Shown here piece after piece: positions 1-45,535 of a stretch of 64,000 nt of DNA. Numbering within the stretch: position 1 is the stretch's first letter; the number at the start of each line of letters is the position of its first letter. This DNA is from Larus michahellis (taxonomy: Eukaryota > Chordata > Aves > Charadriiformes > Laridae), in assembly GCF_964199755.1 (NCBI RefSeq), contig NC_133913.1, forward strand, positions 6,178,201-6,242,200, read 5' to 3'. The notes below the pieces were generated by a model that saw only the letters and a program-made list of their open reading frames with translations, made no database searches and had not been told where the DNA came from. The position numbers were made by a program, and so were the translations under genes.

Positions 1-37
1 GAGGTCCCTTCCAACCCAACACATTCTATGATTCTAT
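1..37 (+). mobile_element. CR1 LINE 3' end, cut by the window edge
   Basis: The first bases show the CR1 3' terminus: GAGGTCCCTTCCAACCC followed by octamer repeats ATTCTATG ATTCTATA. The body of the element is to the left of the window. Confidence 0.85.
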
Positions 38-311
38 ATCTGTCTTTTCCCTCACCTTCTTAAAACCACAGAGATTGACTTCAGACCACCCAAGCTTCCC
101 CCTTATAATAGAAACTCGAAGGAAGAGAAGAAGCTAGTAACGTGAGGAGCGGTTCATGTGTGACTGGGTAAATGGTTGATAAACAATTGTAGGAATAGCG
201 GGTCCGCAGTCACGGTGAAGGAGAGTTGCAGAGTTCTCCACTGTTTTGCATGTTCATGGGTGACTTGGGAAAGGAGGCTGTTGAAACGAATCTAAACTGA
301 AGACTGAATTG

Positions 312-1086
312 CAGTTGGGGTCTGATGGGTGCACCCACGAGTGCTGTGGAAGCTGGCCCATGTCATTGCAAGGCCACTCTCAATTTTCTTTGAAAGATTA
401 TTGCAACTGGGAGATGTTCTTGAGGACTGGAAGAAAGCAAGTGTCACTATCTCCAAGCAGGGCAAGAAGGATGAGCTGGGTCCTACAGGCCTGTCTGCCT
501 CAGCCTCTGAGAACGTGATGGAGCAGCTGAGTATGGAGACCATTTTCAGACAAACGAAGGATGAGAAGGTGATCATGAGTGGTCAGCACGGTTTTATGAA
601 GTAGATGTTGTGTTTAATGAACATGGTAGCGTTCTACAAGGAAATGACCAGCTCGTGGGATGAGGGGAGAGCCGTGGATGTTGGTCTCAAATGTATTAAG
701 GCTCTCAACACTGTCTCGCATAACAGCCTTGTAGAAGATCTGGTGGAAGACGCACTAGGTAAGTGGGCAGCACAGTGGACTGAAAACTGGCTCATCTGCT
801 GGACTCGAAGAGTTGTGATCAGCAGCGCAAAGCCCATATGGAGGCCAGTCACTACTGGTGCATGCCGTGTATTCATACTGGGACCAGTGGTGTTTAACCT
901 CTTCATTAATGACCTGGGTGATTTGATGGAGTGCACCCTTAGCAAGGCTGCAGATGACACAAAACTGGGAAGACTGGCTGTAGGAGGCCTGCTGTAGCTG
1001 AACCCGCTCTGCACAGCGGGGTTGGACAAGATGATCTTCAGAGGTCCCTTCCAATCCCTTCCAACCTCAACTGTTCTGTGGTTCTG
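312..1086 (+). mobile_element. CR1 LINE fragment with decayed reverse transcriptase, internally deleted
   Basis: Translated pieces match the CR1 reverse transcriptase in different frames, including FINDLGDLMECTLSKAADDT near 900-960. Shortly after this motif the sequence jumps to the CR1 3' end (GGTTGGACAAGATGATCTTC, then CCTTCCAACCTCAACTGTTCTG), so several hundred bases are missing. Stops and frame changes show it is dead. Confidence 0.85.
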
Positions 1087-3680
1087 CAGAAGGACTTGCC
1101 AAGACTGAGTGACTCGGCAATAAAACAACAAATGAAGCCTGATGTTGAGCAGTGAAAAATGATGTGCATGAAAATCACAACTTGTAAGACGCTGGCTGTG
1201 CTGATTTTCCCCTCAACCAAAATTTTGCGGCTATTGTAGATCTACAAAAACAATTGCTGAAAGGCGCGGTAGAGGTCAGTCAATTCCTACTTGAATTTGG
1301 TAATTATTAAGAAGAATTAAATAAAACCCCACAAAATAGAACATAATTATGCCACTGTATAAACTGTATTTTCTTCACATATTGAATTGCTGGATACAGT
1401 CTTGGTCTTTGTATCAGAAAGGATGCAGTAAAGCTGGAAAAACTTTGGAGGAGGGCACCAGGATGTTCGGATCAGAAGAGCTGCCGTACACGGAGTGAAT
1501 TGGTTTGAAGATCTTCAGCCTTGGAAAGAGACCAGTGGGAGGGGTGTGAGACAGAGGGCTTAAAAAATTCTCCATGGCCAGGAGAGAAAAATGTTCTGTC
1601 TTTCAATGCAGGAACGTGGAAATGTGAAGTGAAGGTCGCAGGTGGCTTGAAAGGAAGGGAAGGAAGGGGCCTTACACCAAAAGTGTGCTGCAAGGGATTT
1701 CTGCATTTCTGTGTTGATGGCCATAGTCCTCACCAGATACGGAGAGGACTTTTGCTCTCGCTTGACGTGGCTGTGGGTGAGATGTTGGTTAGGAGCCATC
1801 GCCACCACGGCTTGGCAACCACGGTTTCTCTCTAGCTGGAAACCAGGTCTTGAGACATCCCGGTGACCCCGTTATGTCGATACTTGTTGACTCTCTAATG
1901 CTCTGCGGGGAAGTGTTCCATAAGGCGTCTACAAATTACATCATGTTGACTTTCTAAGTAGACAGAAATGATCCAGCTTTAGTCCAAAAAGTAGAAAATG
2001 CTGATGAGATTTATGGCTATTACCAGCCAGGTGGGATAAGGCTGAACATCAGCTGCTGTGTTCAGCAATCCCTCCAACCGCTCTGCATAATCTCCGGCTT
2101 AAATTAGCTACATTTTTGTAGCTCCTCTATTAAGAGCAGAGGCATTTACTTTTTTTTTTCTTTTTTTTTTTTTTTTTTTTTTTTGCTGAAGTGATGACTT
2201 CTTTTAAAGAGTGGTTTGTTTTGTATATACTCTTATCAAAATCCGTATTTTTTTCAGTCATGGCTGTGTTTGTGTAGCCAAAGGCATTCCGTTGGAAGCT
2301 TCCCTAAAGCTGATTTATTTTCATTTTTATCACATTCCATCAGAAATTGATAAATGTCCTGCCATTGCCGTAAATCTAGTTATTCCCTCCGTATGCGTGC
2401 ATGCATTAAACCTCTCACCGGCAAACAAGGTACGATGAGAAAGCTGTTTTCAAAGGTCTGGGAAGAACTTAGTGATGTGGTTGTCCTCTCTTCACCGGTG
2501 ACCTGATAGAGGCAACAAACCTGGCTATCGAGGGTCCACTTCAAATAAAACCTTCTGTTTCAAGTGTCGCCCTTGGCCTGTCCCAGCTTTGAATTAAAAG
2601 CGGAAATGAGTTACTTCAGTCTCGCTACTTGTCGGCAGAACCTGAATCCTGCAGGAGGATTAACGGGAGGCAGTGGTGGAGGCTGGGATGATGCTGGGCG
2701 CACGGGCTGCGAGGAGGGGAAATTCCACCCGGCTGCATTTTGGGGGAAGTGTTGTCTGTGTGGCAGGTGAAGTCTGGAAGCCCTGATCTTCCCCTAACCT
2801 GCTTGAAGATTAATGGGCCGAGATAAGCATCTCTCCCTCATGTGTTCGGGATCGGTGCTTTGCCATCGGTGGAGCTTCCCGATAGGTGCATCTGAATGAT
2901 ACAATCACACCAGAATGCTTTGATTTTAATTAAAAAGGGGAATTACGCACCCAAGTAGAAAATCCCTATTATAGTAAAAACATCTCTTCTGATCTTTCAA
3001 AAAAAAAAAAAGAAAAGTGAATAGTGAGAGTCGAACAAATAAACTTCATGTTGTCTTTGGGTAAGTGACATTCTGGTTCAAAACAGCGTTTGATTTCTCT
3101 TGGTAACACTAATAACTCTCCCATTCTTACCAGTCTTTATGATTTTTTCCCTAATATTTAGTGTAGAACGTTTCCCATATTGATATATTTTAGTTCCCGT
3201 TAACGTACCTATTCAGCCTCTAACTGTATGTCATTAAATCGCATAATTAAGTATCACGTTACAGGAATGACCTTTGTTTTGGCGTCCTAATGGTAAGCTT
3301 AATGAGTTAGCGATGTCTGCACTGTTAATAATTTGTGTTTATAAGATTCTCATAACAGTATTGACATTTGGGCTGCATTGGCGAAATCAGCACAGGGGAG
3401 ATAAACTTAATCAAAATTCCTGTGTGGCGCACAGGATCCCGCTGCGATTTGAGACCTAACATTTGGAGTTTGTCATCACCTGTCTATTTTAATAAAGTCC
3501 CGCTTGTGTTTAAAACTTCAGTTTTCGCCAGGTGAAGGGAGCCGTACAGGGAAATCTCTACTGGCGTAGCTCGTGGCAATTTTATTTAAAGAGGAACTAA
3601 TTGCTTTGCTTTCAGGAATGTTCTTCCACCTGGCTAAGGCGCAGCTCTTAATGTTCCCTGTTCAGTGGCAACCAGGTATT
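1087..3680. other. Upstream NSF intron, no gene seen
   Basis: AT-rich anonymous sequence without exon-like ORFs. A poly-T run lies at about 2152-2184 and an A-run at 3000-3012. No NSF N-domain exon was recognised here. Confidence 0.6.
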
Positions 3681-4066
3681 GACAGGCTGAGAGAGCTGGG
3701 GGGGTTCAGCCTGGAGAAGAGAAGGCTCCAGGGAGACCTTGGAGCCCCTTCCAGTCCCTGAAGGGGGCTCCAGGAAAGCTGCGGGGGGCTGTTTGCAAGG
3801 GCATGTAGCCATAGGACGAGGGGCAATGGTTTAAACTAGAGCAGGGCAGGTTTAGATCAGCCATTAGGAAGAAGTTCTTTACACTGAGGGTGGTGAGACA
3901 CTGGCCCAGGTTGCCCAGAGAGGGGGTGGAGGCCCCATCCCAAGGCCAGGCTGGATGTGGCTCTGAGCGACCTGATCTAGTTGAAGATGTCCCTGCTCAC
4001 TGCAGGGGGTTGGACGAGATGGCCTTGAGAGGTCCCTTCCAACCCAACGCGTTCTGTGATTCTGTG
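3681..4066 (+). mobile_element. CR1 LINE 3' fragment
   Basis: It begins GACAGGCTGAGAGAGCTGGG and ends with CCTTCCAACCCAACGCGTTC and octamer repeats. It belongs to the subfamily with the block CTGATCTAGTTGAAGATGTC also seen near 5.8, 40.5 and 57.0 kb. A small deletion follows CCCCATCCC compared with those copies. Confidence 0.92.
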
Positions 4067-5797
4067 CTCAGTGGTGGCTTTGATGTTGGGACGTGAGGAG
4101 CCCACGTGTGGGGTGTTACTTGCTAATGCCCCAGCGTGGGCTCCCCAGCAGCGGCTGAGCTTGTCTGGGTAAGGTTTGGTAGTTGTCGCGTTGTCTCTGG
4201 GAACCCGCTGTGCCCCAGAGCTGGTAGTTTTGCTCTGGAGGGGTCTCTGCTCTTATTCAGAGGGTCCCAAAGTCCTGTTTCCCTGGGGGCACCCGGCTGT
4301 AACCCTGCCGGTTTGCCTCTTGCTTTCCATTATGCGCCCGCTCTGGGCGGTGAGAGCTCAGGTGCAGTGTGGGAGCCTTTTGCTAATGCAGAGGAGGGGA
4401 ATATTTGGGCTTTTCAAGAATTTCCTTTTTCTTTGGGCTGCAGAAGAGAAGCTTCCAGTGGCTGTAACGAGGTTGTACCCCCTTGGTGGCGGGGGGGAGG
4501 GAATAAATCGGGCTCTGTATTTGTATCTCGTTTTTGATGGGGTGCTGGAGAAAAACGATACTCTACAGTGCAATTTTCCTGCCTCTTTCAGGATGCTCCG
4601 GGGCCTCTTTGCGTTCCCGTGCCCTGACTTGCCCGCAGCCTTGGCGAGCCTCTCGCTGGAGCGCCGCGGGGCTGCCCGAGCATCGCTTTGCTCGGGATTT
4701 CCCTTCAAAGCATCACTCATCGGCGAAATCCTGCGTCGTGCTGTTCGGCTACATCGGCGATCGTGTTCCTCCACAAGCACGCGAACAATACCTTTCGTGA
4801 CACTGATTTGACAGCAATAGCTTTTAATTTATTTATGCCTCATTCGTTCCTGTGTGAAATTTGTCTTTACTGACAAGTGAATATTGTTTATTTTTTTTTT
4901 GACTCGTAGATGCCTGAAAGTTGACTAATGAATTCTTCTTAGCGAGATCTCTTGATTTTTGTAGTAAATTTTTTTTTTTTTTATCTGCAGAGAAGCCCCG
5001 AATAATCTTTCAGCTTTATTTCCGGGCTTATTCAGCGCAGCGCTCTTGCTCTCCAGGGTTTTGGGAGGCATCAGGTGCTCCTCGTAGTGACGTTCTCCTG
5101 AAACTTCATTTCAAGAGTGTGAACAACCTGGAGGAGAGCGAGAGCGGTGCGTGTGGATAATGGGAATTATTTTGTATCGAGCGGTTATTCAGATTGAGAT
5201 TAATTGTCTATCGCTGTAACGTGTGGGAGTAAATGAAGTGACAGTTGAGTATCGGGAGGTTAATAAAAGAGAAAAGCGCTTGTTTAAAGGCAGGATGTTG
5301 CTGTGAGGACTCTGGTGATTGGGGTGGACTTACACAGAGCTGAGACAGGCCGGCAACCAGGAGGGGAGCCATCCCAGGGGTGACAAACAACTCTGTGCCC
5401 GAACTCGTTAAACCCTTGATGATGGTAGAAGCTGAACTGGGGTCCTCTAGGTCTGAGCTCTGTGCCATCACTTTGCTGCTTTTTGGGGGTTTTGCCTTTA
5501 ATGTGGATCTTCAGCACTGCAGGGCTCTTGGTGGGTGGTTTGTGTCCGTAAAATAGTCAAACTGCAAGAATGTAGTCTAAAGCGAATGCGTTATGAATGT
5601 CAAGTACAGCATGGAACACTTTTCACTAATTAATGTGTTGCTTTTTTCCTCAAACCATCAGTACTTCAAGAATTCTTAGGTTTTAGCTAAATTTTCTTGA
5701 AACGAAACATAGGGTTGTTTTTGATCTTCAACTATAGCGATATCTTCTGTTCCTCACTTGCTGTCCGGAGCACGGGTGGGGGATTCTGTGCAGAACT
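4067..5797. other. Upstream NSF intron, no gene seen
   Basis: Mixed-composition sequence with long chance frames around 4136-4811 that show no recognisable protein family. T-runs lie at 4889-4900 and about 4969-4982. Confidence 0.55.
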
Positions 5798-6075
5798 TCA
5801 TAGAACATGCTGGGTTGGAAGGGACCTCTGAAGGCCATCTAGTCCAACCCCCTGCAGTGAGCAGGGACATCTTCAACTAGATCAGGTCGCTCAGAGCCTC
5901 ATCCAGCCTGGCCTTGGGTGTCTCCAGGGATGGGGCCTCCACCCCCTCTCTGGGCAGCCTGGGCCAGTGTCTCACCACCCTCAGTGTCAAGAACTTCTTC
6001 CTAATGGCTGATCTAACCCGCCCTGCTGTAGTTTAAACCATTGCCCCCCGTCCTATCGCGACCTGCCCTTGTGAA
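5798..6075 (-). mobile_element. CR1 LINE 3' fragment, inverted
   Basis: Starts with the reversed CR1 tail (TCATAGAACATGCTGGGTTG) and runs to GTCCTATCGCGACCTGCCC. It is the same subfamily as the plus-strand copy at 3681-4066, so the two form an inverted pair about 1.7 kb apart. Confidence 0.92.
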
Positions 6076-8174
6076 CTTGGAGCAAGAGACAAGGAGAAGG
6101 TGCTACTGAATTCCCTGCCTCTCTAGTTGTGTTTGAAGTCGAGGTGTTTGTTGAGGCAGGTTTCGAAGGTGCTGTTTGCCCATGGGCTGCAGCGATTTCA
6201 GCTTCCCCAAGGTCTCCTTCCCCGGGATGTCCCCGCCATCCGGCGGGTGAGGATGGCGGTACCCTGAGGTCATTGTTACTCTGGAGGAAGGGCAGCAGAT
6301 GAAGGACTCGTTGGTGTTGTGTGTGGCCAGGATGGTCTCAACCATGAGAAGGACATCCGGAGTCTGCGTGGGCCGCGTGCGGTGCTGTCTGCACACCTGT
6401 CTCTTCGCTTTGCCCATGGAAAAGAAGCAGTGAGGAACTAATGCTTCTTACTGCGTTTGAAATTGTGTAGCGAGAAATAAATTACTGAAATACTCGCTGT
6501 GTCCTAAAGGTTGAAAATGTATTTGTTTACTCGTAGGTTTGTGTTTGCTCTTTGGTCTTCAATATCACCTGGAAAATGGGAAAAGGTGGTCTGCTAGAAA
6601 TACAAGGATTTAGACAAAATAAGTTATATTATTTCTATCTTCTACTTCCTCACCACTTTGTGACCAGACGATATCCGAACTGGCTCTGCTCCTGAATCTG
6701 TCTCGTACGTGTCATTTAAATTGGGCGGTGTATAGCCCCCGTGTCTGTCTTCTCCAGGGAACTTGCATTTTCCTTCGCTGTTTTGCAGTCAGACACCTCT
6801 GCGACCAAACTACGGCTTTCTACTTCTCCGAGGCTATCCCTGGTGCTCAGTGTTGGTGCTGAGACGTGGTCTCTGCTCTCTGATTTCCGGGCTGTCCAAC
6901 ACCAGCCCCTCCGCATTGCTCCTGGGAAAAAGCTTTTGTCTTGATGCAGTTACTTTTTCTGCCTGGCTCGATCTTGTCTAGGTGCTGATAGTCCCATTAA
7001 ATAAATAAAATAAGCTTCATCGTAGACACGTGCGGTACCGTGACCTCTCAGCGTAGCGTGAGGCAGAGCATGAAGCATTCGTGTGTAAGGATATTCAGAC
7101 AGTTGATAAAATACACCTGGGGCTCACAAGCTGTGTAACCAACACCCCACACAACCTTTCTTGTGCGCCGGGGAACCCCTGTCAGGAGTTGTGGGTGCTT
7201 GGGGAACTCGTGCCTGTTGCTGACGGGGACGTGTCCGACGTTAGTCCGCAACCGTGGTGTCCTCTGTTTCCCTAGGGGAGGGAATCGAAACGCCAGTGCT
7301 CACGCGCAGGGATCAAAGTCCTGTTATTGGAATAAATTAGAGGGTTTCACGTCGTTCTGACTTACAGGTCACCCTGTTTGAGCCTCTCGTTCTAGTGGTT
7401 CTTAGAAGACTTTTTTAGTTTTCTCGATATTTGCCCTATAAACTTGGAATCAGAAGTAGAGGTATTATATGGGACTCATTAAAGCCCAATACAGGGGTAA
7501 AAAGTTAAGCATTATTACACAATATTCCTCGTTTTGTCTTTCAAAAATCAGATTAATGTGTTTGACCTATGTCGACGCTGGGCGCTCACCGTCAGTTGAG
7601 TAACTTTGAGGGACCGATGCTTCGTTGTCCTTACGCGCCTGGAAACTAAGCTCAGTTGCAACCCCTCTGCGGAGGCGGGCTGCCTTTGTAGGCACCGTGT
7701 GTCCCCCCCGGGAGAAGGGAGAGACGAACCAGACGCAGCACGTGCTTGTCCCAAGTGGCTGGTACATCTCGGCGTGGTGCTCGGGGCGTACGGGGATGGA
7801 GGAGCACCTGCAGCCCCTCACTGCCTGGGGGTGCTCGGCATCCCTGGGACCTGCTCCTTTCGGGCTTAAGTCCTTAAGGCTTAAATTCCAGGCTTTTCAG
7901 TCCTCAGCTGGTACCTCAGCGTGCCCGATGCGTGGGGGAGCATTTGTGCTGCTCGATGGACTCTTTTTCTTGGCTGTTACCGGATCAATGGAACGACTCC
8001 GATCCAGCCTGGCAATTCCGGGTTTGAATGTCGCTGCTAACGGCAGGGAGCGGAGCTAAGGCCGGTGCCCACCTCTGCCAGGCCCCTGGAAATCTCCCCT
8101 GCTCGAAGCGGCAATTCCCGCTTTGCTGTTTCCGTCCCACGCCTGCTTTCTGAACTCCTTCTCTCTTGTTCTAG
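6076..8174. other. NSF intron upstream of the D1 Walker A exon, no gene seen
   Basis: No CR1 was recognised and no frame resembles a known protein. The 3' end has a normal pyrimidine-rich acceptor (CTCTCTTGTTCTAG). Confidence 0.55.
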
Positions 8175-41818
<33,644 letters not shown>

Positions 41819-42173
41819 AGGTGGACCAAGTGCAAGATCTACAGCTGGAACAGTGACCAACCCGGAGAACGTACACTGGGATCTTTACTCTTCCGTGTTC
41901 AACACACTGGACAAAGTGAAACGCTCCCCTGTTTCCAAGAACCCAATGTGGAATCTGCATGTTTAGTGCAATACAGTATCTTTATTCTTCGTCTTCAATA
42001 TACTGATGTCGTGTGGAAGTGTCTTCTAGAACACTGTGCTTCTGTCTCTGTGCAGGCGAGGCTGCGTTCTCATTTGATTTTAGCATGGGGGGAAATGTCC
42101 TGTAAGTTCTGACGCTAACGCTCACTTGTGTCCAGCATCCCGTTGCTACGATAGGAAAGAAATCCTGATTTCT

Positions 42174-42179
42174 AATAAA
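42174..42179 (+). terminator. Candidate proximal polyadenylation signal of NSF
   Basis: A canonical AATAAA hexamer lies about 355 bp after the predicted NSF stop codon. A GT-containing stretch follows at about 42188-42205. It could give a short 3' UTR. Confidence 0.4.
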
Positions 42180-43293
42180 AACCTGCCGGTCCGTGGTGAA
42201 GGTATATTAAAGCACTGCTCTGCGTTATCCTGACCTGATGAATGCTTTCGTGTTCTGTCATCCTGTGCCTCACGGAGCATTGAGCCAGGCTGATCCCCTA
42301 AAGACACAATAATTCAGCTCCAGAATCGCCCCGATGCTAATTCCTGCTTCCTTTTACACCTGGGTGTTTTGTGGCCTGATGAGAGAGACTGGATAGTGGC
42401 ATTAGGGACTGGGCGAAGGCAAGGAATTGTGTTGATCAGAGTAGAGGAAACTTCCAAATCCAGTGTTCAAGGCATCAGAGCTTGTTGTTAATTCGACAGC
42501 AGTTTTAGGGATGCCGATTCCGGCACGTGTGCGATGTAGATGGCAGCTTGGGCATTAGCCAGCCTCGTTATATCCCATTTTCCTGCCACGTTACCAAAGG
42601 TTGAAATTCCTCCTTAGAGGCAAGCGAGGAAGCCAGGCTCTGCGGGTGCACGAGATGCGTGTTGCCGTGTTTTTGCACTGAAATAAAGGAATGTATCAAA
42701 CTTTACTATGTTGGTCCTTCCCCAAGAGTCACCTGGCGTCAAGGAGGTGCTGTCGACGATGGCTGCGTGAGGCGACTCCCCGCTGGTTCTCTGGCTCCAC
42801 ACGTTTAATAAGGTTCATGGCACATACCTCAGTTTCGTGGGGCATGAAATCAAAGCCATTTATGAGATCTTAGTCAGTGTCGCTTCCTAAACTTGACCAG
42901 ACTCGCTGCGAAGGGCTAGCAGCTCGTGCCCAACGCCGCGTTCCCAGGCCGAGAGGGTGCTTCCCCTTCTGCCGGGCCCGAAGGTGGAGGTGCTGTGGTC
43001 CTTGGTGCGTACCTACAGCAGGCGGAGCATTTCAGTCACTCCTCTCTGGTTTCTTTTCCTTTGACAGTGCTGTTGTGTCGTGACGACATTGCGAGTCCCG
43101 GTGGTTATTATTCCCTCTCATTTTGTGTACGATCTTGTGAATTTATTTGTTCCTTTCTTTCCTCTGCTAGTCCACGTGACAGCAGCACACGTTAACTTAT
43201 ATTTCAGAGCAGATGATGTAAACCTTATCGTGTCTTTGTCCAGAACTATATTGATGAATAAATATCTGGTTTAATTGCACATTCAATGGATTC

Positions 43294-43299
43294 AATAAA
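43294..43299 (+). terminator. Candidate distal polyadenylation signal of NSF
   Basis: AATAAA, with another AATAAA 37 bp upstream at 43257. A strongly GT-rich element (CTCTGGTGGTGGTGG) follows about 40 bp later. The AT-rich run before it resembles the end of a long vertebrate 3' UTR. Confidence 0.45.
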
Positions 43300-43906
43300 A
43301 AGCACAACTACTTGTGATGACCTGGGAGCCATCTGCGTCTCTGGTGGTGGTGGAGCAGGGCTGTGTGTGTGCGCGGAGAGCTGGTGCGGGGCATGAAGGC
43401 AGCAAAGCTGTTCCCAGGCTGCCGGTGGTGGGGGGGATGCTCGGATGGTACCGACGCGTGGATGGATTCAGTCTGTCCCCAGCCTGGAGAGCTCGCCCGC
43501 AGGTAGCTGACTGAGGAGAACCTCTGGTGCAGCCCAGCCTAGAGTTTTCTGGACTTTGCAGTGCTGAAGAGGCCCCAGAGGTCTGCCTGTCTGTGTGTGA
43601 GTCAGGGGTATGGCGCTTGAAGGGAAAACCAGGGCAGAGTGTTGCGTGTGACATCCCACCCCTTCCAGCCTCCTCTGAGATCTCCCTCCAAGGTGTTCCC
43701 TGCAGGTGGCAGAAGAGAATGACTCCTGGCAGCGCCTTCCCACCGCCTTTTCTGTGACACACTGCCCGGGCCGGAGTGGCTTTATGGTGAGAACTACGTT
43801 GCTTTAAACAGTAAGGGCCAAATTCTCCATCCCCTTCCTTACCCTGTTGCTGCTTTTTTCTTCAGCTTTCTCTAAAATTGTGGTGTTAACTGAAGCCAAA
43901 TGTATT

Positions 43907-43955
43907 TCATAGAATCACAGAATGGTTTGGGTTGGAAGGGACGTAAAAGACCACC
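43907..43955 (-). mobile_element. Very short CR1 tail
   Basis: TCATAGAATCACAGAATGGT and TTGGGTTGGAAGGGACGTAA are a reversed CR1 3' end truncated after about 50 bp. Confidence 0.75.
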
Positions 43956-44023
43956 AGATTACGAATGCATTTGGTAAATAGTTTAAAAATAACCTCTAGA
44001 GAAGAATACTAAAACATCCAGAA

Positions 44024-44318
44024 AATCACAGAATCGTGGAATGGTTTGGGTGGGAAGGGACCTTAAAGCCCACCCAGTGCCACCCCCTGCCCTGGGCAGG
44101 GACACCTCCCACCAGCCCAGGTTGCTCCAAGCCCCGTCCAACCTGGCCTTGAACCCCTCCAGGGATGGGGCAGCCACAGCTTCTCTGGGCAACCTGGGCC
44201 AGGGGCTCACCACCCTCAGAGGGAAACATTTCTGCCTCAGATCTCATCCCAATCTCCCCTCTTCCAGTGTAAAACCCTTCCCCCTCGTCCCATGGCTCCC
44301 CTCCCTCATCCAGAGTCC
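44024..44318 (-). mobile_element. CR1 LINE 3' fragment
   Basis: Reversed CR1 3' end starting AAATCACAGAATCGTGGAAT, with the block CCCTGCCCTGGGCAGGGACA and ending in CATCCAGAGTCCCTCC. It lies in the intergenic interval between NSF and WNT3. Confidence 0.93.
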
Positions 44319-45139
44319 CTCCTCATCATTTCAAAGTGTTGGGATGGGTTTTGAGGGGACGCAGTGTGGTGGATGGGGTGATGGGCAGGCGTAGGGATGG
44401 CTTCACTCATAAAGCCATTAAGCTCAAAACACTCCTTGAGGCTGGACTTGTTGGCCGTGGGGTTCGTTAGCAGCCCATCGTTGGTGTTTGGGTGACGTGG
44501 GAGGCACCGCTGCTGCCGTCCAGCAGGAGATGGCCCTGGCAGAGGGATGCTGGCTGCAACGCGGTGCCCTGGGACGGAGCTGGGCATCCTTCCTGCACGA
44601 GAAGCACGGTGTCTCAGGCAGCGCTCCGCAAGAGTCAAATTAATTGTTTCGTCCTTAAATTGGGGATCGGTGTAGGAATATAGAATTTTATTTATTTACT
44701 TATTACCCTTCAGATAGGTCTGTTTGAGGCCAGCGCTCTGGAAAATTGTCTGCACTAAAAAACATCATTAATGTACGGGAGATGTTGCAGAAACGCCCAG
44801 AAAATTAACCATGGACAGGAGAAGATGTTTTTATAGGAGAAAATTTGGATCTTGGTCTGTCCAGACCGTCAAAAGGCGGTTCAGTGACAGCCCGCAAGGA
44901 CGTCGGTGGGGGGAGGACGTGAAGGCTGAAGCCTCTGGTGATCTCCTGTTGTACGCGCGCTGTGCCACGGCACGCTATAAATAAAACTCCTAGCGTTCAG
45001 CTGTAAAATCTCCTGGATTTGCCGTGTTTTACCGTCGTCGAATTGCATCCGTATGAGCATCACTGCGCGTAAGCAGCCGGATGCCGAAGCACCGCTCCCG
45101 AAGACGTCGTTCAAGCAGGACATAAAGGACCTTCGGAGG
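44319..45139. other. Intergenic sequence, no gene seen
   Basis: Anonymous sequence between the convergent NSF and WNT3 genes. No RNA gene or ORF was recognised. Confidence 0.5.
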
Positions 45140-45499
45140 CAAGTGCGTGTTTTTGGTTTTTTTACCTTCTCTTTAATGATGTACCACAAGAAAAAAATGC
45201 AAGTTGAAATATATTTTTCTCCAAATATATATATTTATATAATATATAATCTTAGTTAACTCAAGTATATACATTGTATAATAAATAATGCTTATAAAAA
45301 GAGAAATTTTCTGAATATAAAATAAAAAAAAATCGACCTCTACAACTTTATACAAAACTTTGGATACAGCAGATTGATGGAAAGAGATCTTCCATTCAGT
45401 GCTAGAATACCTGGCTACAGTAAAATAATTACAAGGCAATAAATGTTCTATTTAATATTAAATACCTTTTCTTGATTAAAAAAAACCAAACAACAAATG

Positions 45500-45531
<32 letters not shown>

Positions 45532-45535
45532 GTTT
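45140..45535 (-). other. AT-rich block, possible distal WNT3 3' UTR
   Basis: This AT-rich, repeat-free segment lies 2 kb downstream of the WNT3 stop. Read on the minus strand it resembles a vertebrate 3' UTR end: several ATTTA-like runs, TGTATA (Pumilio-type) sites and an ATTAAA hexamer (plus-strand TTTAAT at 45172-45177) close to the switch back to ordinary GC content. A poly-T run on the plus strand (about 45507-45531) bounds its upstream side. Whether it belongs to WNT3, and whether by read-through or by a spliced UTR exon, cannot be decided here. Confidence 0.4.
45507..45531 (+). repeat. Poly-T run
   Basis: An uninterrupted T-run of about 25 bases. It borders the AT-rich block at 45.17-45.5 kb and on the minus strand reads as poly-A upstream of that block. 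Confidence 0.85.

Larger units (their letters stand above)
41819..43320 (+). other. NSF: Probable NSF 3' untranslated region
   Basis: This is sequence downstream of the predicted stop with no exon-like ORF. It contains AATAAA at 42174-42179, 42682-42687, 43257-43262 and 43294-43299. The last is followed by GT-rich sequence (43338-43370), the usual arrangement at a cleavage site. The true end is unknown: the transcript may end near 42.2 kb, near 43.3 kb, or at both. No CR1 copy interrupts this stretch, and the first one downstream begins at 43907. Confidence 0.5.

Noticed and set aside
4176..4811. A 211-codon plus-strand frame downstream of the first full CR1
   Set aside because: Competing frames overlap it and no known protein is suggested. 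No splice-site or start context supports it.
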